From Clostridiaceae bacterium (GTDB lineage Bacteria; Bacillota; Clostridia; Oscillospirales; Acutalibacteraceae): a stretch of 16,303 nucleotides of DNA. The DNA lies in NCBI GenBank assembly GCA_016295355.1, contig JAEDLK010000028.1, positions 1-16,303 of the forward strand, given 5' to 3'. Both the position numbers and the translations under genes were made by a program. Below, piece after piece: positions 6,618 through 13,947 of this stretch. Positions within the stretch are counted from its first letter, which is position 1. Each line of letters starts with the position of its first letter. The notes beneath the pieces are model-generated. The model was not told the DNA's origin and did not search any database. It saw only the letters and a list, made by a program, of their open reading frames with translations.

Positions 6618-7979
6618 TTATTTTCCTACGCAGAAATGACGGAACACTTGGTCGGCCACCTCGGTGGTGACCCGTTTGCCGATCAGCTCACACAAGGCCT
6701 GCATGGCATCGTCCACGCACACACCGACGGCGTCGATGGTGAAACCGCTATCCAAGGTTTTAATGGCTTCTTCAATGGACGAAAGCGCCGTTACGGCGGC
6801 ATAGCGCTGACGTTCTCCCAACAAGGTGGCTCCGGACGGGTCAAACCCGGCCGTGCCGACCACCTGCCCGATGGTTTTCTCAAGCTCTTTCAGTCCCGTT
6901 CCCTCACGGGCACTGACAGCCACCGTGGGAAAGGCCGAAACAAGCGGTTTGTAATCGTATGCACGGCAGTCGGATTTGTTTAGTACCGCAATCACGGTTT
7001 TTCCCTGTAAGGATTCAATCAACTGCTCGTCCTCCGTGTTTGGCTTACGGGAGGTATCAAATACCGCCAGAACCAAATCGGCTGTACCGATGCGTGCTTT
7101 GGCTAAATCCACCCCCATTTGCTCAATCGGCTCGTCGGTGTTGTGAATGCCGGCGGTATCGGCCAAACGCAGAATTGTACCGCCGAAACGCACGGTGTCC
7201 TCAATCACATCGCGGGTGGTGCCGGCAATGTCGGTTACAAGCGAGCGTGTAGCCCCGGTGATTAAATTCATCAAGGTCGATTTGCCGACATTCGGACGGC
7301 CGACAATGGCCGTATCAATGCCTTCGGTAATCATCCGTCCTGTATCGTAGCGGGATAATTTTTCGTTTAAGGCCTGCTGACAAGTCAGCAGTTTTTTGCG
7401 AAAGATCCCGTTGTCCAGTTGCGGCAGATCTTCCTCGGGATAGTCGCTGAACACGGCAATAGAGGCGGCCAATTCGGACAAAACATCTAACAGTTTCTCA
7501 ATATCACGGCTTAGCAGTCCCATGGAAGCGGCGTTGGCCATGCGTAATTCGCTGTCACTGCGTGCGTGAATCAACTGCATCACGCTTTCGGCCTGGGTTA
7601 AATCCATTTTGCCGTTTAGAAAGGCACGGCGTGTAAACTCACCGGGCTCGGCCAAGCGAGCTCCGGCACCCAGCACCGCCCTTAACAAACGGGTCAGCAC
7701 CCGACTGCCACCGTGAATGGATAATTCAATGACATCCTCGCCGGTGTAGCTTTTGGGGCCTTTGAACTTGAGAGCAACGGCCGTGTCTAATCGCTCTTGC
7801 CCGTCATACACCGCTCCGAACAAGGCCGTGTAGCCGGGAATCTCTGCAAGGCGCTTACCGCCGGCGCTGCGAAAAACCTTGTCGGCAACCTCATAAGCCT
7901 TGCTTCCCGAAACCCGGACAATGCCGATTCCGCCTTCTCCGGCCGGCGTGGAAATCGCCGCTATTGTTTGTGTGTCCAT
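6618..7979 (-). CDS. mnmE: tRNA modification GTPase MnmE, 453 aa
   Basis: MnmE (TrmE) is the K+-activated GTPase that works with MnmG on wobble U34 of tRNA. The N-terminal folate-binding domain (1-120) includes STPAGEGGIGIVRVSG and EPGEFTRRAF (111-120). The G domain shows GRPNVGKS (227-234), GTTRD (253-257), DTAGI (274-278) and NKSD (334-337). The C-terminus ends in CVGK (450-453), the conserved Cys motif. ATG 7979 is preferred over GTG 7988, because the strong AAGGAGGTGA site overlaps the GTG and sits 8 nt upstream of the ATG. First gene of the operon mnmE-YD protein-mnmG-rsmG. Length is normal. Confidence 0.98.
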   Translation of the reverse strand: MDTQTIAAISTPAGEGGIGIVRVSGSKAYEVADKVFRSAGGKRLAEIPGYTALFGAVYDGQERLDTAVALKFKGPKSYTGEDVIELSIHGGSRVLTRLLRAVLGAGARLAEPGEFTRRAFLNGKMDLTQAESVMQLIHARSDSELRMANAASMGLLSRDIEKLLDVLSELAASIAVFSDYPEEDLPQLDNGIFRKKLLTCQQALNEKLSRYDTGRMITEGIDTAIVGRPNVGKSTLMNLITGATRSLVTDIAGTTRDVIEDTVRFGGTILRLADTAGIHNTDEPIEQMGVDLAKARIGTADLVLAVFDTSRKPNTEDEQLIESLQGKTVIAVLNKSDCRAYDYKPLVSAFPTVAVSAREGTGLKELEKTIGQVVGTAGFDPSGATLLGERQRYAAVTALSSIEEAIKTLDSGFTIDAVGVCVDDAMQALCELIGKRVTTEVADQVFRHFCVGK

Positions 7980-8012
7980 GACCGTCACCTCCTTTTTTAT
8001 ATATGTCTCTTT

Positions 8013-8041
8013 ATTCTATCATATTGCCCTTAAGAATGCAA
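8013..8041 (-). promoter_or_regulatory. Sigma-A type promoter of the mnmE operon
   Basis: On the minus strand TTGCAT (8041-8036) and TAGAAT (8018-8013) are 17 bp apart. Predicted initiation near 8006 gives a leader of under 30 nt before the mnmE ATG at 7979. Confidence 0.65.
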
Positions 8042-8146
8042 GCAAACGGCTTTTTTCTTTGCCTGTTTGCGACATTTTTTCGCTTTAAGAACAGACGGCT
8101 TTCCTTTGTTCGCAAAAATGCGCCATAAACCGGCAAAAAAGGCCGT

Positions 8147-8186
8147 GCCGATTTTGACAAAATCGGCGTGTGCGACCGGCTATAAT
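8147..8186 (+). promoter_or_regulatory. spoIIE promoter with 21-bp spacer and a perfect palindrome over the -35
   Basis: A consensus TTGACA (8154-8159) and a consensus TATAAT (8181-8186) are separated by 21 bp rather than 17. Spacing of 21-22 bp is the known hallmark of the Spo0A-activated sigma-A promoters of spoIIE and spoIIG in Bacillus. The -35 lies inside a perfect 21-bp palindrome at 8147-8167 (arm GCCGATTTTG, its reverse complement, and a central A). TTTGACA within it matches 6 of 7 bases of the Spo0A box, and a second 6/7 match (TGCGACA) is at 8068-8074. Activation by phosphorylated Spo0A is inferred, not shown. Confidence 0.72.
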
Positions 8187-8231
8187 GGGAAAAAGGGGGG
8201 GAGGTAAACAAAAGAAACGGACGGTGCAAAA

Positions 8232-10559
8232 ATGAAGGAACAGGAAACCTTATTACGCAGAAATTTTGTACGCCTGGCAGAACACAACCGACTGACAGGT
8301 AAGGAAACTGCAGAAGTGGTGCTATCGCATATGCTGTTTGCCGTATGTGGTTTTTTGTGTGCGCGCGGTGCGGTCATGCAAAAGTATCTGCCATTCGGCA
8401 TAGCGGCGGTGGCCGGCTGTCCGTCGGCCATCATGCCCTCGGTCGGTGTGGGTGTGCTCGTCGGCTCAGCCTTTCCCATTCTGCAAAGCAGCGGCTTTCG
8501 TTATGTCGGGGCTCTGCTGGCAGTGGTGTCCATTCGGTTGTTGGTGTCCCGGCTAAAGATCAGTCGGCGGCCGTTGTTTGCCGGCATGATTGCCTTTCTT
8601 TCGGTGTTTTTAACCGGCGTGGCAACTTTTCGGGACATGCCGGGCGGTGTGGGTTTTTCGGCGGTAGAGGCCGTCTTGGCCGGTGGAGGTGCGTATTTTG
8701 TCAAGCGAGGCAGCAGCAGCTTATTACATAACGATGTCGGCCTTTCGGGCGAACAACTGACATCTGTGATTTTGACGGTCGGCTTTGTGCTATTGGGACT
8801 GATTCCCATTGCTCCCGGCGGTATCAGTGTCGGGAGGATTCTTTGCGTGGTGCTCATCCATGTGGCGGCTCGTTACGGTAATGTGGGGGCCGGGGCGATT
8901 TTGGGCATCACCTGTGCCTTGATTCAAGCGCTCGGCAGTGCTGATTCAAGGTCGGCCGTGATGTATTGCTTCGGCGGTTTAATGGCCGGTGTTTTTGCCT
9001 CGGCCGGAAAAATTGCCCAAACGGCGGCTTTTTTAGCGGCTGCGGTCATCGCCGGTATTCCGTATGCACAAACGGGCAATCTGACCGGATTGGTGATTGA
9101 GTTTACCGTGGGCAGTGCGTTGTATTTATTGTTGCCTCGCACCGTTTGTGTGCAGTTTGGACGGGTGTTTGCGGGACGGGTGTCGGTGGTCAAACCGGAC
9201 GGACTTGTCAAAGGGCTGACCATGCGGTTGCGGTTTGCCTCAAAAGCTCTGTCCGAGGTATCCGGAACGGTAGACAATGTGGCCGGGGAATTATCCAAAA
9301 TCCATGCTCCCGATTTTCGAGGTGTGTTGCAAAAAATAGAACATGATGCCTGTAAGGGCTGTTCCTTGCAGATTTATTGTTGGGAAACCCGATATGATGA
9401 AACGCTGGCCGCCGTGGTTGAGATGACCAAGGGGGTCAAGCAGGGACACAGCAATGTGGAGGACTGTTGTCCCTCTGAGTTTAAGGGGAGATGCCTGCGA
9501 GTCGGTCGCATGAGCAGTGCCGTGTATAAGTATTACAGCGAATACACCTCCCGTTTTGCGGCCGAACAACGGGTGCAGGAGGTTCGCAGTGTGGTGGCCG
9601 ACCAGTTTTCGGGCATTTCACAGATGCTTTGCTCCTTAGCCGATGAATTTGATGTGGATGAACGGTTTGACTCTTCGGCGGCCGCCCGCATAGCCGAGGC
9701 ACTCAAAAACATTCATGTGCCGGTGAAGGAATGTGGGGTGCGATTGGATAAAAACGACCGTATGAATGTTGAAATTCGTGTCAGCACGGGCGGCGATACG
9801 GTGTTGAACCGTGCCAGTGTGTTGCACGCTTTGCAGGTATCGTGCGAAAGGGACTTTGACCCGCCCTGCGTGACAGTTACCGGCGAGGACACCTATATCA
9901 GCGTCAGCGAACACGCCTACTACACCGCTGAAATCGGCATCCATCAAATCCCGAGTGAAAATGCGGCGGTATGCGGCGATGTGTGTGACTATTTCTTTGA
10001 CGGCAAGGGACGGCTGATTATGCTTTTGTCAGACGGCATGGGTACCGGCGGCCGAGCGGCGGTGGACGGGGCCATGGCAGTCGGATTGATGAGTCGGCTG
10101 TTGAAGGCCGGATTCGGGTATGATGCGGCGTTAAAAATTCTCAACTCATCCATGCTGTTCAAATCGACCGATGAATCCTGTGCCACGGTGGATGTGGTGG
10201 CGGTGGATTTGTTTACCGGCCGAACAGAGCTGTTAAAGGCAGGTGCCGCTCCCACGATTGTCCGCCGAAACGGAAAAGCAGGCACTGCCCAAAGCACCTC
10301 TCTGCCGGCCGGCATCTTGCGAAACATCGGGTTCGATAAGGCCGTTATCAGTCTGCGAAAGGGCGACATTGTTTTGCTGCTGTCCGACGGTGCCGTGAGC
10401 GAGGGCACCGACTGGATCGGCGCCGAGCTGGAATCTTTTGACGGCGGCACCGCCAAAGAACTTGCCACACGGGTGTGCGAGGGAGCCAAACGCCGTCGTA
10501 CCGACCGCCATGAGGATGACATCACCGTCATGGCCGCCATTCTCGAAAAAGCGGTGTAA
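8232..10559 (+). CDS. spoIIE: Stage II sporulation protein E, membrane-bound PP2C-type phosphatase, 775 aa
   Basis: SpoIIE dephosphorylates the anti-anti-sigma factor SpoIIAA to release sigma-F in the forespore and also acts at the polar septum. Residues about 30-310 hold roughly ten membrane spans. A central regulatory region contains a Cys cluster, CKGC plus CW (374-384) and CC to C (412-421). The C-terminal PP2C domain has GD (582-583), SDGMGTG (600-606), LLLSDG (715-720) and DDITV (762-766). The spacing of these acidic residues agrees with the catalytic Asp residues known in B. subtilis SpoIIE. ATG 8232 has only a weak site (GGACGGTG, 8219-8226). A better GGAGG at 8200-8204 is too distant, and an in-frame TAA at 8205 rules out a longer start. 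Transcribed alone, divergent from mnmE. Confidence 0.97.
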   Translation: MKEQETLLRRNFVRLAEHNRLTGKETAEVVLSHMLFAVCGFLCARGAVMQKYLPFGIAAVAGCPSAIMPSVGVGVLVGSAFPILQSSGFRYVGALLAVVSIRLLVSRLKISRRPLFAGMIAFLSVFLTGVATFRDMPGGVGFSAVEAVLAGGGAYFVKRGSSSLLHNDVGLSGEQLTSVILTVGFVLLGLIPIAPGGISVGRILCVVLIHVAARYGNVGAGAILGITCALIQALGSADSRSAVMYCFGGLMAGVFASAGKIAQTAAFLAAAVIAGIPYAQTGNLTGLVIEFTVGSALYLLLPRTVCVQFGRVFAGRVSVVKPDGLVKGLTMRLRFASKALSEVSGTVDNVAGELSKIHAPDFRGVLQKIEHDACKGCSLQIYCWETRYDETLAAVVEMTKGVKQGHSNVEDCCPSEFKGRCLRVGRMSSAVYKYYSEYTSRFAAEQRVQEVRSVVADQFSGISQMLCSLADEFDVDERFDSSAAARIAEALKNIHVPVKECGVRLDKNDRMNVEIRVSTGGDTVLNRASVLHALQVSCERDFDPPCVTVTGEDTYISVSEHAYYTAEIGIHQIPSENAAVCGDVCDYFFDGKGRLIMLLSDGMGTGGRAAVDGAMAVGLMSRLLKAGFGYDAALKILNSSMLFKSTDESCATVDVVAVDLFTGRTELLKAGAAPTIVRRNGKAGTAQSTSLPAGILRNIGFDKAVISLRKGDIVLLLSDGAVSEGTDWIGAELESFDGGTAKELATRVCEGAKRRRTDRHEDDITVMAAILEKAV

Positions 10560-10567
10560 AACGTGCG

Positions 10568-10612
10568 GACAAGTCGAAAAACAGACCTTCACGGCGGCGC
10601 CTTCGGCTTGTC
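10568..10612. other. Stem-loop after spoIIE
   Basis: GACAAGTCGAA (10568-10578) can pair with TTCGGCTTGTC (10602-10612) over 11 bp with one G-U. It begins 9 bp after the spoIIE stop and has no T-run, so it may be a 3' stabilising structure rather than a terminator. Confidence 0.4.
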
Positions 10613-10680
10613 AAGTCGGTGAGAGGCAAAGGACGTTACCCATCGGTCGTTTTGTCACATAGTCAGCGGTTAAACCGCAA

Positions 10681-10717
10681 AATCACCCGAAAGGTACGAT
10701 ATGCCTTTCGGGTGATT
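10681..10717. terminator. Strong 14-bp hairpin between convergent spoIIE and the SGNH gene
   Basis: AATCACCCGAAAGG (10681-10694) pairs perfectly with 10704-10717 across 9 nt. On the minus strand it is followed by a short T-tract (ATTTTGC), on the plus strand by none. It probably helps end one or both convergent transcripts. Confidence 0.6.
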
Positions 10718-10722
10718 GTATA

Positions 10723-10757
10723 AAGGGGCTGTAAAACGGTTGTTTTTACAGCCCCTT
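10723..10757. terminator. Second 14-bp hairpin sharing its core with the hairpin at 1655-1693
   Basis: AAGGGGCTGTAAAA (10723-10736) pairs perfectly with 10744-10757 across a 7-nt loop. It lies about 30 bp past the SGNH hydrolase stop and is the first hairpin met by that minus-strand transcript, but the following T-tract is short. The core AGGGGCTGTA is shared with the + strand terminator at 1655-1694, which suggests a dispersed hairpin family. Confidence 0.6.
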
Positions 10758-10788
10758 GCCTATTGATAACAGAGGATACCCGTGTCAC

Positions 10789-11463
10789 TTAAAGAGAGGT
10801 CAGGTAGTCCGTGACAGCGGTGTGGATGCGGGTATGACCGGCTTGGGTCGGGTGAATACCGTCCTCGCACAGCATTTCGCTGTAGTGGTGATCGGTTAAA
10901 AAAAGCCGTCGCAAATCCAGCAGTTGAACCTTCAGGCTGCTGGCCACCGATTCTACCAACTGACTGTAGTATTCTTGCCAGCGATACAGCATTCCGACAT
11001 CACCTAACCAAGAGAGAATAGCATGGTAATTACGGTCTTTGCTGATAAAATCCATGTAGCGGTTGGGGTCAATAGGAATCAGCGAGGTTATGATAACCGT
11101 TGCTCCCTTGGAAAGAGCAGCTTGTGCGGTTTTTCGGTAGGTTTCCAAAAAGAGCGGTTCGGGGGTGTTGGCCAGAAAAGAGCCGGTCGGGTTGTCGCTG
11201 ATGGCCTGCCAATTATAATCGGAATCATTACCGCCGAATTCCAACAGCACCACGGTGTTTTCGTCAATGCTGTCCATGGTGCGCATCATCAGCGAATAAC
11301 CTTTTTGAACAGTGGCGCCCATTTTGGATTTGTTGTCTAACTCATAACCGAGCTTATTCAGGGCTTCAAACCGATGATCATCACATAGTCCGTAACGACC
11401 GCTGTTCGCATCATAGGTCACGCCCTTTAAGATTGAGTCACCGTATATCTTCAGTTTTTTCAT
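10789..11463 (-). CDS. SGNH/GDSL-family hydrolase, 224 aa, likely cytoplasmic
   Basis: The four SGNH blocks are all present: YGDSILKGV with nucleophile Ser10; Gly49 in KMGATV as block II; FGGNDSDY with Asn79 as block III; and DGIHPTQAGH with Asp201 and His204 as block V. The product is an ester- or acetyl-hydrolysing enzyme whose substrate cannot be read from sequence. There is no signal peptide when started at ATG 11463, chosen because AAAGGAGG lies 8 nt upstream; the extension to 11502 has no ribosome site. It follows dacF on the same strand but is separated from it by a terminator, so it probably has its own promoter, which I could not place with confidence. Confidence 0.9.
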   Translation of the reverse strand: MKKLKIYGDSILKGVTYDANSGRYGLCDDHRFEALNKLGYELDNKSKMGATVQKGYSLMMRTMDSIDENTVVLLEFGGNDSDYNWQAISDNPTGSFLANTPEPLFLETYRKTAQAALSKGATVIITSLIPIDPNRYMDFISKDRNYHAILSWLGDVGMLYRWQEYYSQLVESVASSLKVQLLDLRRLFLTDHHYSEMLCEDGIHPTQAGHTRIHTAVTDYLTSL

Positions 11464-11570
11464 GGCGAGATCCTCCTTTGACTTAATCAAAGTGTACCCC
11501 ATTTTCGGTGAAAATGCACCCTACTCATGCGTGTTTTGGCTCTCCGGCGAAACGGGTTGTGTAGAGAAAG

Positions 11571-11601
11571 AAAAAAGCGGCTCTACCGTCAGTAGAGCCG
11601 C
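11571..11601 (-). terminator. Rho-independent terminator of the DacF-type gene
   Basis: On the minus strand GCGGCTCTA (11601... read leftward to 11593) pairs with TAGAGCCGC (11585-11577) across 7 nt and is followed by six T residues (11576-11571). It lies 10 bp after the stop of the carboxypeptidase. Confidence 0.9.
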
Positions 11602-11611
11602 AAGAAACGGG

Positions 11612-13042
11612 TTAATCATGATCGGGTGAGGGAGGAAAATCATCGGGTTCCTTAAAGTCCTCCGGCAATTCCGGACGACCTTTTTTGGCTCGATTTTCCT
11701 TGGTTTTGTCCCGAAGGCGTTGCTCCTTTTCTTCGTCATATGGAATATATCGAACCTTGCGGGATTTGATTTTTCCTTTTTGATTGATATAAATAATATA
11801 CAGAACCAAAAGCAAAACGGCCGCTAATAAAAGGCCGATGACGATTCGAAAACCCTTAGAGGTGACAAAGCGTTTTAGGGCATCCAACACAATTAACAGC
11901 GTACTGCTTTCCACATCGTTTCCGGCAATCAAGTCCACATGACCAATGACCTGTTCGGCATAAATTACATCGGCAGTGCCCAAAACATCGCCCCGTTTGA
12001 CCGGCGCATCCACTGATTCGGCTATTAAGTGCGGGACAATCACAATGGAAGAATTGTCCGCTTCCTTGGGCAGAATGGCCTTGACCTGCGATGAGGGATA
12101 CAGCGAAACATAGTCGCTGTCGCCGGAAAGTCTGACCGGCATTTCGGTTACCGGAGAGGCGGTGTCTAATACAGCCTTATAGGAAAACCGATTGAACATA
12201 TACCGGAACAAGTCACGGCTGGTGGTGAACTCGGTGCGGGTGCCGTCTTGGGTCGGGCAGTTCATGGCGATGGTCAAATACCGATAGCCATCATAGCTGG
12301 CGGTGCTGACAAGACAGCGACCGGCCTCGTCGGTGAAACCGGTTTTCAGTCCCGTACAATAGGGATAGTAGTAACTGGTGTTGGGGTCTAACATATAATT
12401 GGTGGTGCAAAGAATGCGTTCACCGTTCATGTTGGTGGCCGCCATGGTGTAGCGGGATTTGCCGGTCAGTTCGGTTACCAACGGATAATGTTCTAATAAG
12501 TACACGCTTAATGTGTAAATATCCCGTACGGTTGTGTAGTTTTGCTCATCGTGCAGGCCGATGGGGTTTTGGTAATGAGTGCCGGTCAAGCCGAGCTCGG
12601 CCGCTTTTCGGTTCATCTGCTCGGTAAAGGCTGCCACACTTCCGTAAGCCGCTTCGGCATAGGCATACACAAGATCACCGGCTGAGGAAATCACAATAGC
12701 GGCTAAGGCGTCCTTGCCCGAAAAGGTTTCGCCCACCTTGGCGTTCAACACCGCCGAGCCGGTCCCTAAGATTTGTTGAAAGGCAGAATCGGTCATGGTG
12801 ACGCTCACGGCATTTTGATCGGGAAAACGGTCGAGAATGACGGCGGCGGTCATCAATTTGGTGATGGAGGCCGGGTAGAGTCGTTCATCAATGGCCTTGC
12901 TGTAAAGAATCTCGCCGGTGTCCAGGCTGGCCACCATAGCATTTTTGGCTGTTACCGTAACGCCGGTTACCTCATAGGCCGAAACAGGAAAGCAAACAGT
13001 CAGCAAAACAAGACAAAGAAGAATGCTTACAATTCGTTTCAT
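11612..13042 (-). CDS. D-alanyl-D-alanine carboxypeptidase, DacF-like penicillin-binding protein, 476 aa
   Basis: A class of low-molecular-weight PBP that trims the terminal D-Ala of peptidoglycan stem peptides. A signal peptide covers 1-22 (KR, hydrophobic core, cleavage near VSA/YE). The SxxK motif is SITK at 59-62 and the KTG motif is at 233-235. Where SxN is expected the sequence reads SAG followed by D (120-123), so the Asn is replaced by Gly. After a C-terminal beta-rich region (about 290-380) comes a membrane span (about 398-419) and a charged cytoplasmic tail of about 55 residues ending in acidic, Pro-rich sequence. ATG 13042 is chosen because the signal peptide then begins correctly and GGGGA lies upstream; the frame opens earlier at a TTG (13075) without a ribosome site. 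Own terminator; upstream gene divergent. Confidence 0.93.
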   Translation of the reverse strand: MKRIVSILLCLVLLTVCFPVSAYEVTGVTVTAKNAMVASLDTGEILYSKAIDERLYPASITKLMTAAVILDRFPDQNAVSVTMTDSAFQQILGTGSAVLNAKVGETFSGKDALAAIVISSAGDLVYAYAEAAYGSVAAFTEQMNRKAAELGLTGTHYQNPIGLHDEQNYTTVRDIYTLSVYLLEHYPLVTELTGKSRYTMAATNMNGERILCTTNYMLDPNTSYYYPYCTGLKTGFTDEAGRCLVSTASYDGYRYLTIAMNCPTQDGTRTEFTTSRDLFRYMFNRFSYKAVLDTASPVTEMPVRLSGDSDYVSLYPSSQVKAILPKEADNSSIVIVPHLIAESVDAPVKRGDVLGTADVIYAEQVIGHVDLIAGNDVESSTLLIVLDALKRFVTSKGFRIVIGLLLAAVLLLVLYIIYINQKGKIKSRKVRYIPYDEEKEQRLRDKTKENRAKKGRPELPEDFKEPDDFPPSPDHD

Positions 13043-13165
13043 AAAAAGTCCCCATAACAATAGAAATTTTCGCAAAGATATGGTAAAATGGAAAGGAACA
13101 CTTATAGTATATCAAAAAGTATCCCAAAAGAAAAGGGTTTTATCAAAAAGAAGGGAGAACGGACG

Positions 13166-13858
13166 ATGGTTTATATAACAGGCGATATGCACGGCGATAT
13201 CGGCCGTCTGTTTGACAAGGAATGGCGTCGCCTAAAGGCCGGCGATACCGTGATTGTTTGCGGGGATTTCGGCTTTTTGTGGAACGGCGACAAGGAGGAA
13301 AAAGAGGTTCTCAAGTATTTGGGAAGTCGCAAATACACGGTGGCCTTTTTGGACGGTACACATGACAACTTCGATTTAATCGGCCGACATCGGGAAACCT
13401 TTTGGAAGGGCGGAAAGGTACATCGCATTGCCGAAAAGCTATACCATTTGGAAAGAGGGCAGATTTTCACCGTCGAAGGCCATACCTTGTTTGTGTTCGG
13501 CGGCGGCGAGAGTATTGATAAGGACTTGCGTCTCGCTACCGGCAAGTGGTGGCGGCAGGAATTGCCCGACCCACAGGAAATGGCCGATGCGGCCGAACGG
13601 CTGGACGAGGTCGGACGACAGGTGGATTACATTCTCACCCACGAGCCTCCCTCTCCGGTGAAGAGCGCCATGCTGCTCAGGCGCGGCGAGACCGAACGCA
13701 TCAATAAGCTCAACGGATATTTTGATCAAATCAGCCGAATGTGCCGGTATCGGCATTGGTATTTCGGTTCGTTACACGAGGATCGCATGATAACCCCGGC
13801 CCATAGCTGTGTGTTTCGCACACTGGTGCCACTGCTCGGGGACACAAGAACCACTTGA
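13166..13858 (+). CDS. Calcineurin-like metallophosphoesterase with substituted metal ligands, 230 aa
   Basis: The family order of motifs is clear: TGDMHGD (5-11, ligands Asp7 and His9), CGDFGF (32-37, Asp34), GTHDNFD (64-70), FGGGESIDKDLR (111-122), LTHEPPS (157-163, His158) and WYFGSLHEDR (198-207). Two ligand positions deviate from the usual pattern. The Asn of GNHE/D is Thr65, and the first His of GHxH is Ser202; His204 remains. ATG 13166 follows AAGGGAG at about 13151, while the frame upstream to 13088 lacks a ribosome site. It lies 89 bp before the kinase-like gene on the same strand. Related proteins are widespread in Firmicutes, but their substrate is not known to me. Activity may be reduced, altered or lost. 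Confidence 0.9.
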   Translation: MVYITGDMHGDIGRLFDKEWRRLKAGDTVIVCGDFGFLWNGDKEEKEVLKYLGSRKYTVAFLDGTHDNFDLIGRHRETFWKGGKVHRIAEKLYHLERGQIFTVEGHTLFVFGGGESIDKDLRLATGKWWRQELPDPQEMADAAERLDEVGRQVDYILTHEPPSPVKSAMLLRRGETERINKLNGYFDQISRMCRYRHWYFGSLHEDRMITPAHSCVFRTLVPLLGDTRTT

Positions 13859-13883
13859 AGTCAACGGCCGTTTGTGGTACAAT
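13855..13883 (+). promoter_or_regulatory. Sigma-A type promoter of the kinase-like gene
   Basis: TTGAAG (13855-13860, overlapping the phosphoesterase stop codon) and TACAAT (13878-13883) are exactly 17 bp apart. The leader that follows contains a short inverted repeat, ACCTG 13899-13903 with CAGGT 13913-13917, before a T-rich stretch; attenuation is possible but weakly supported. Confidence 0.65.
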
Positions 13884-13947
13884 AAGGTAACAAACACGAC
13901 CTGTTAAACAGTCAGGTTGCCATTTTTTCTCAGAAAGGATCGGTTCT

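Noticed and set aside
13043..13110. Promoters for the divergent dacF and metallophosphoesterase genes
   Set aside because: TATAGT at 13103-13108 and TTGATA on the other strand are present, but no pairing with correct spacing and a good partner hexamer was found.
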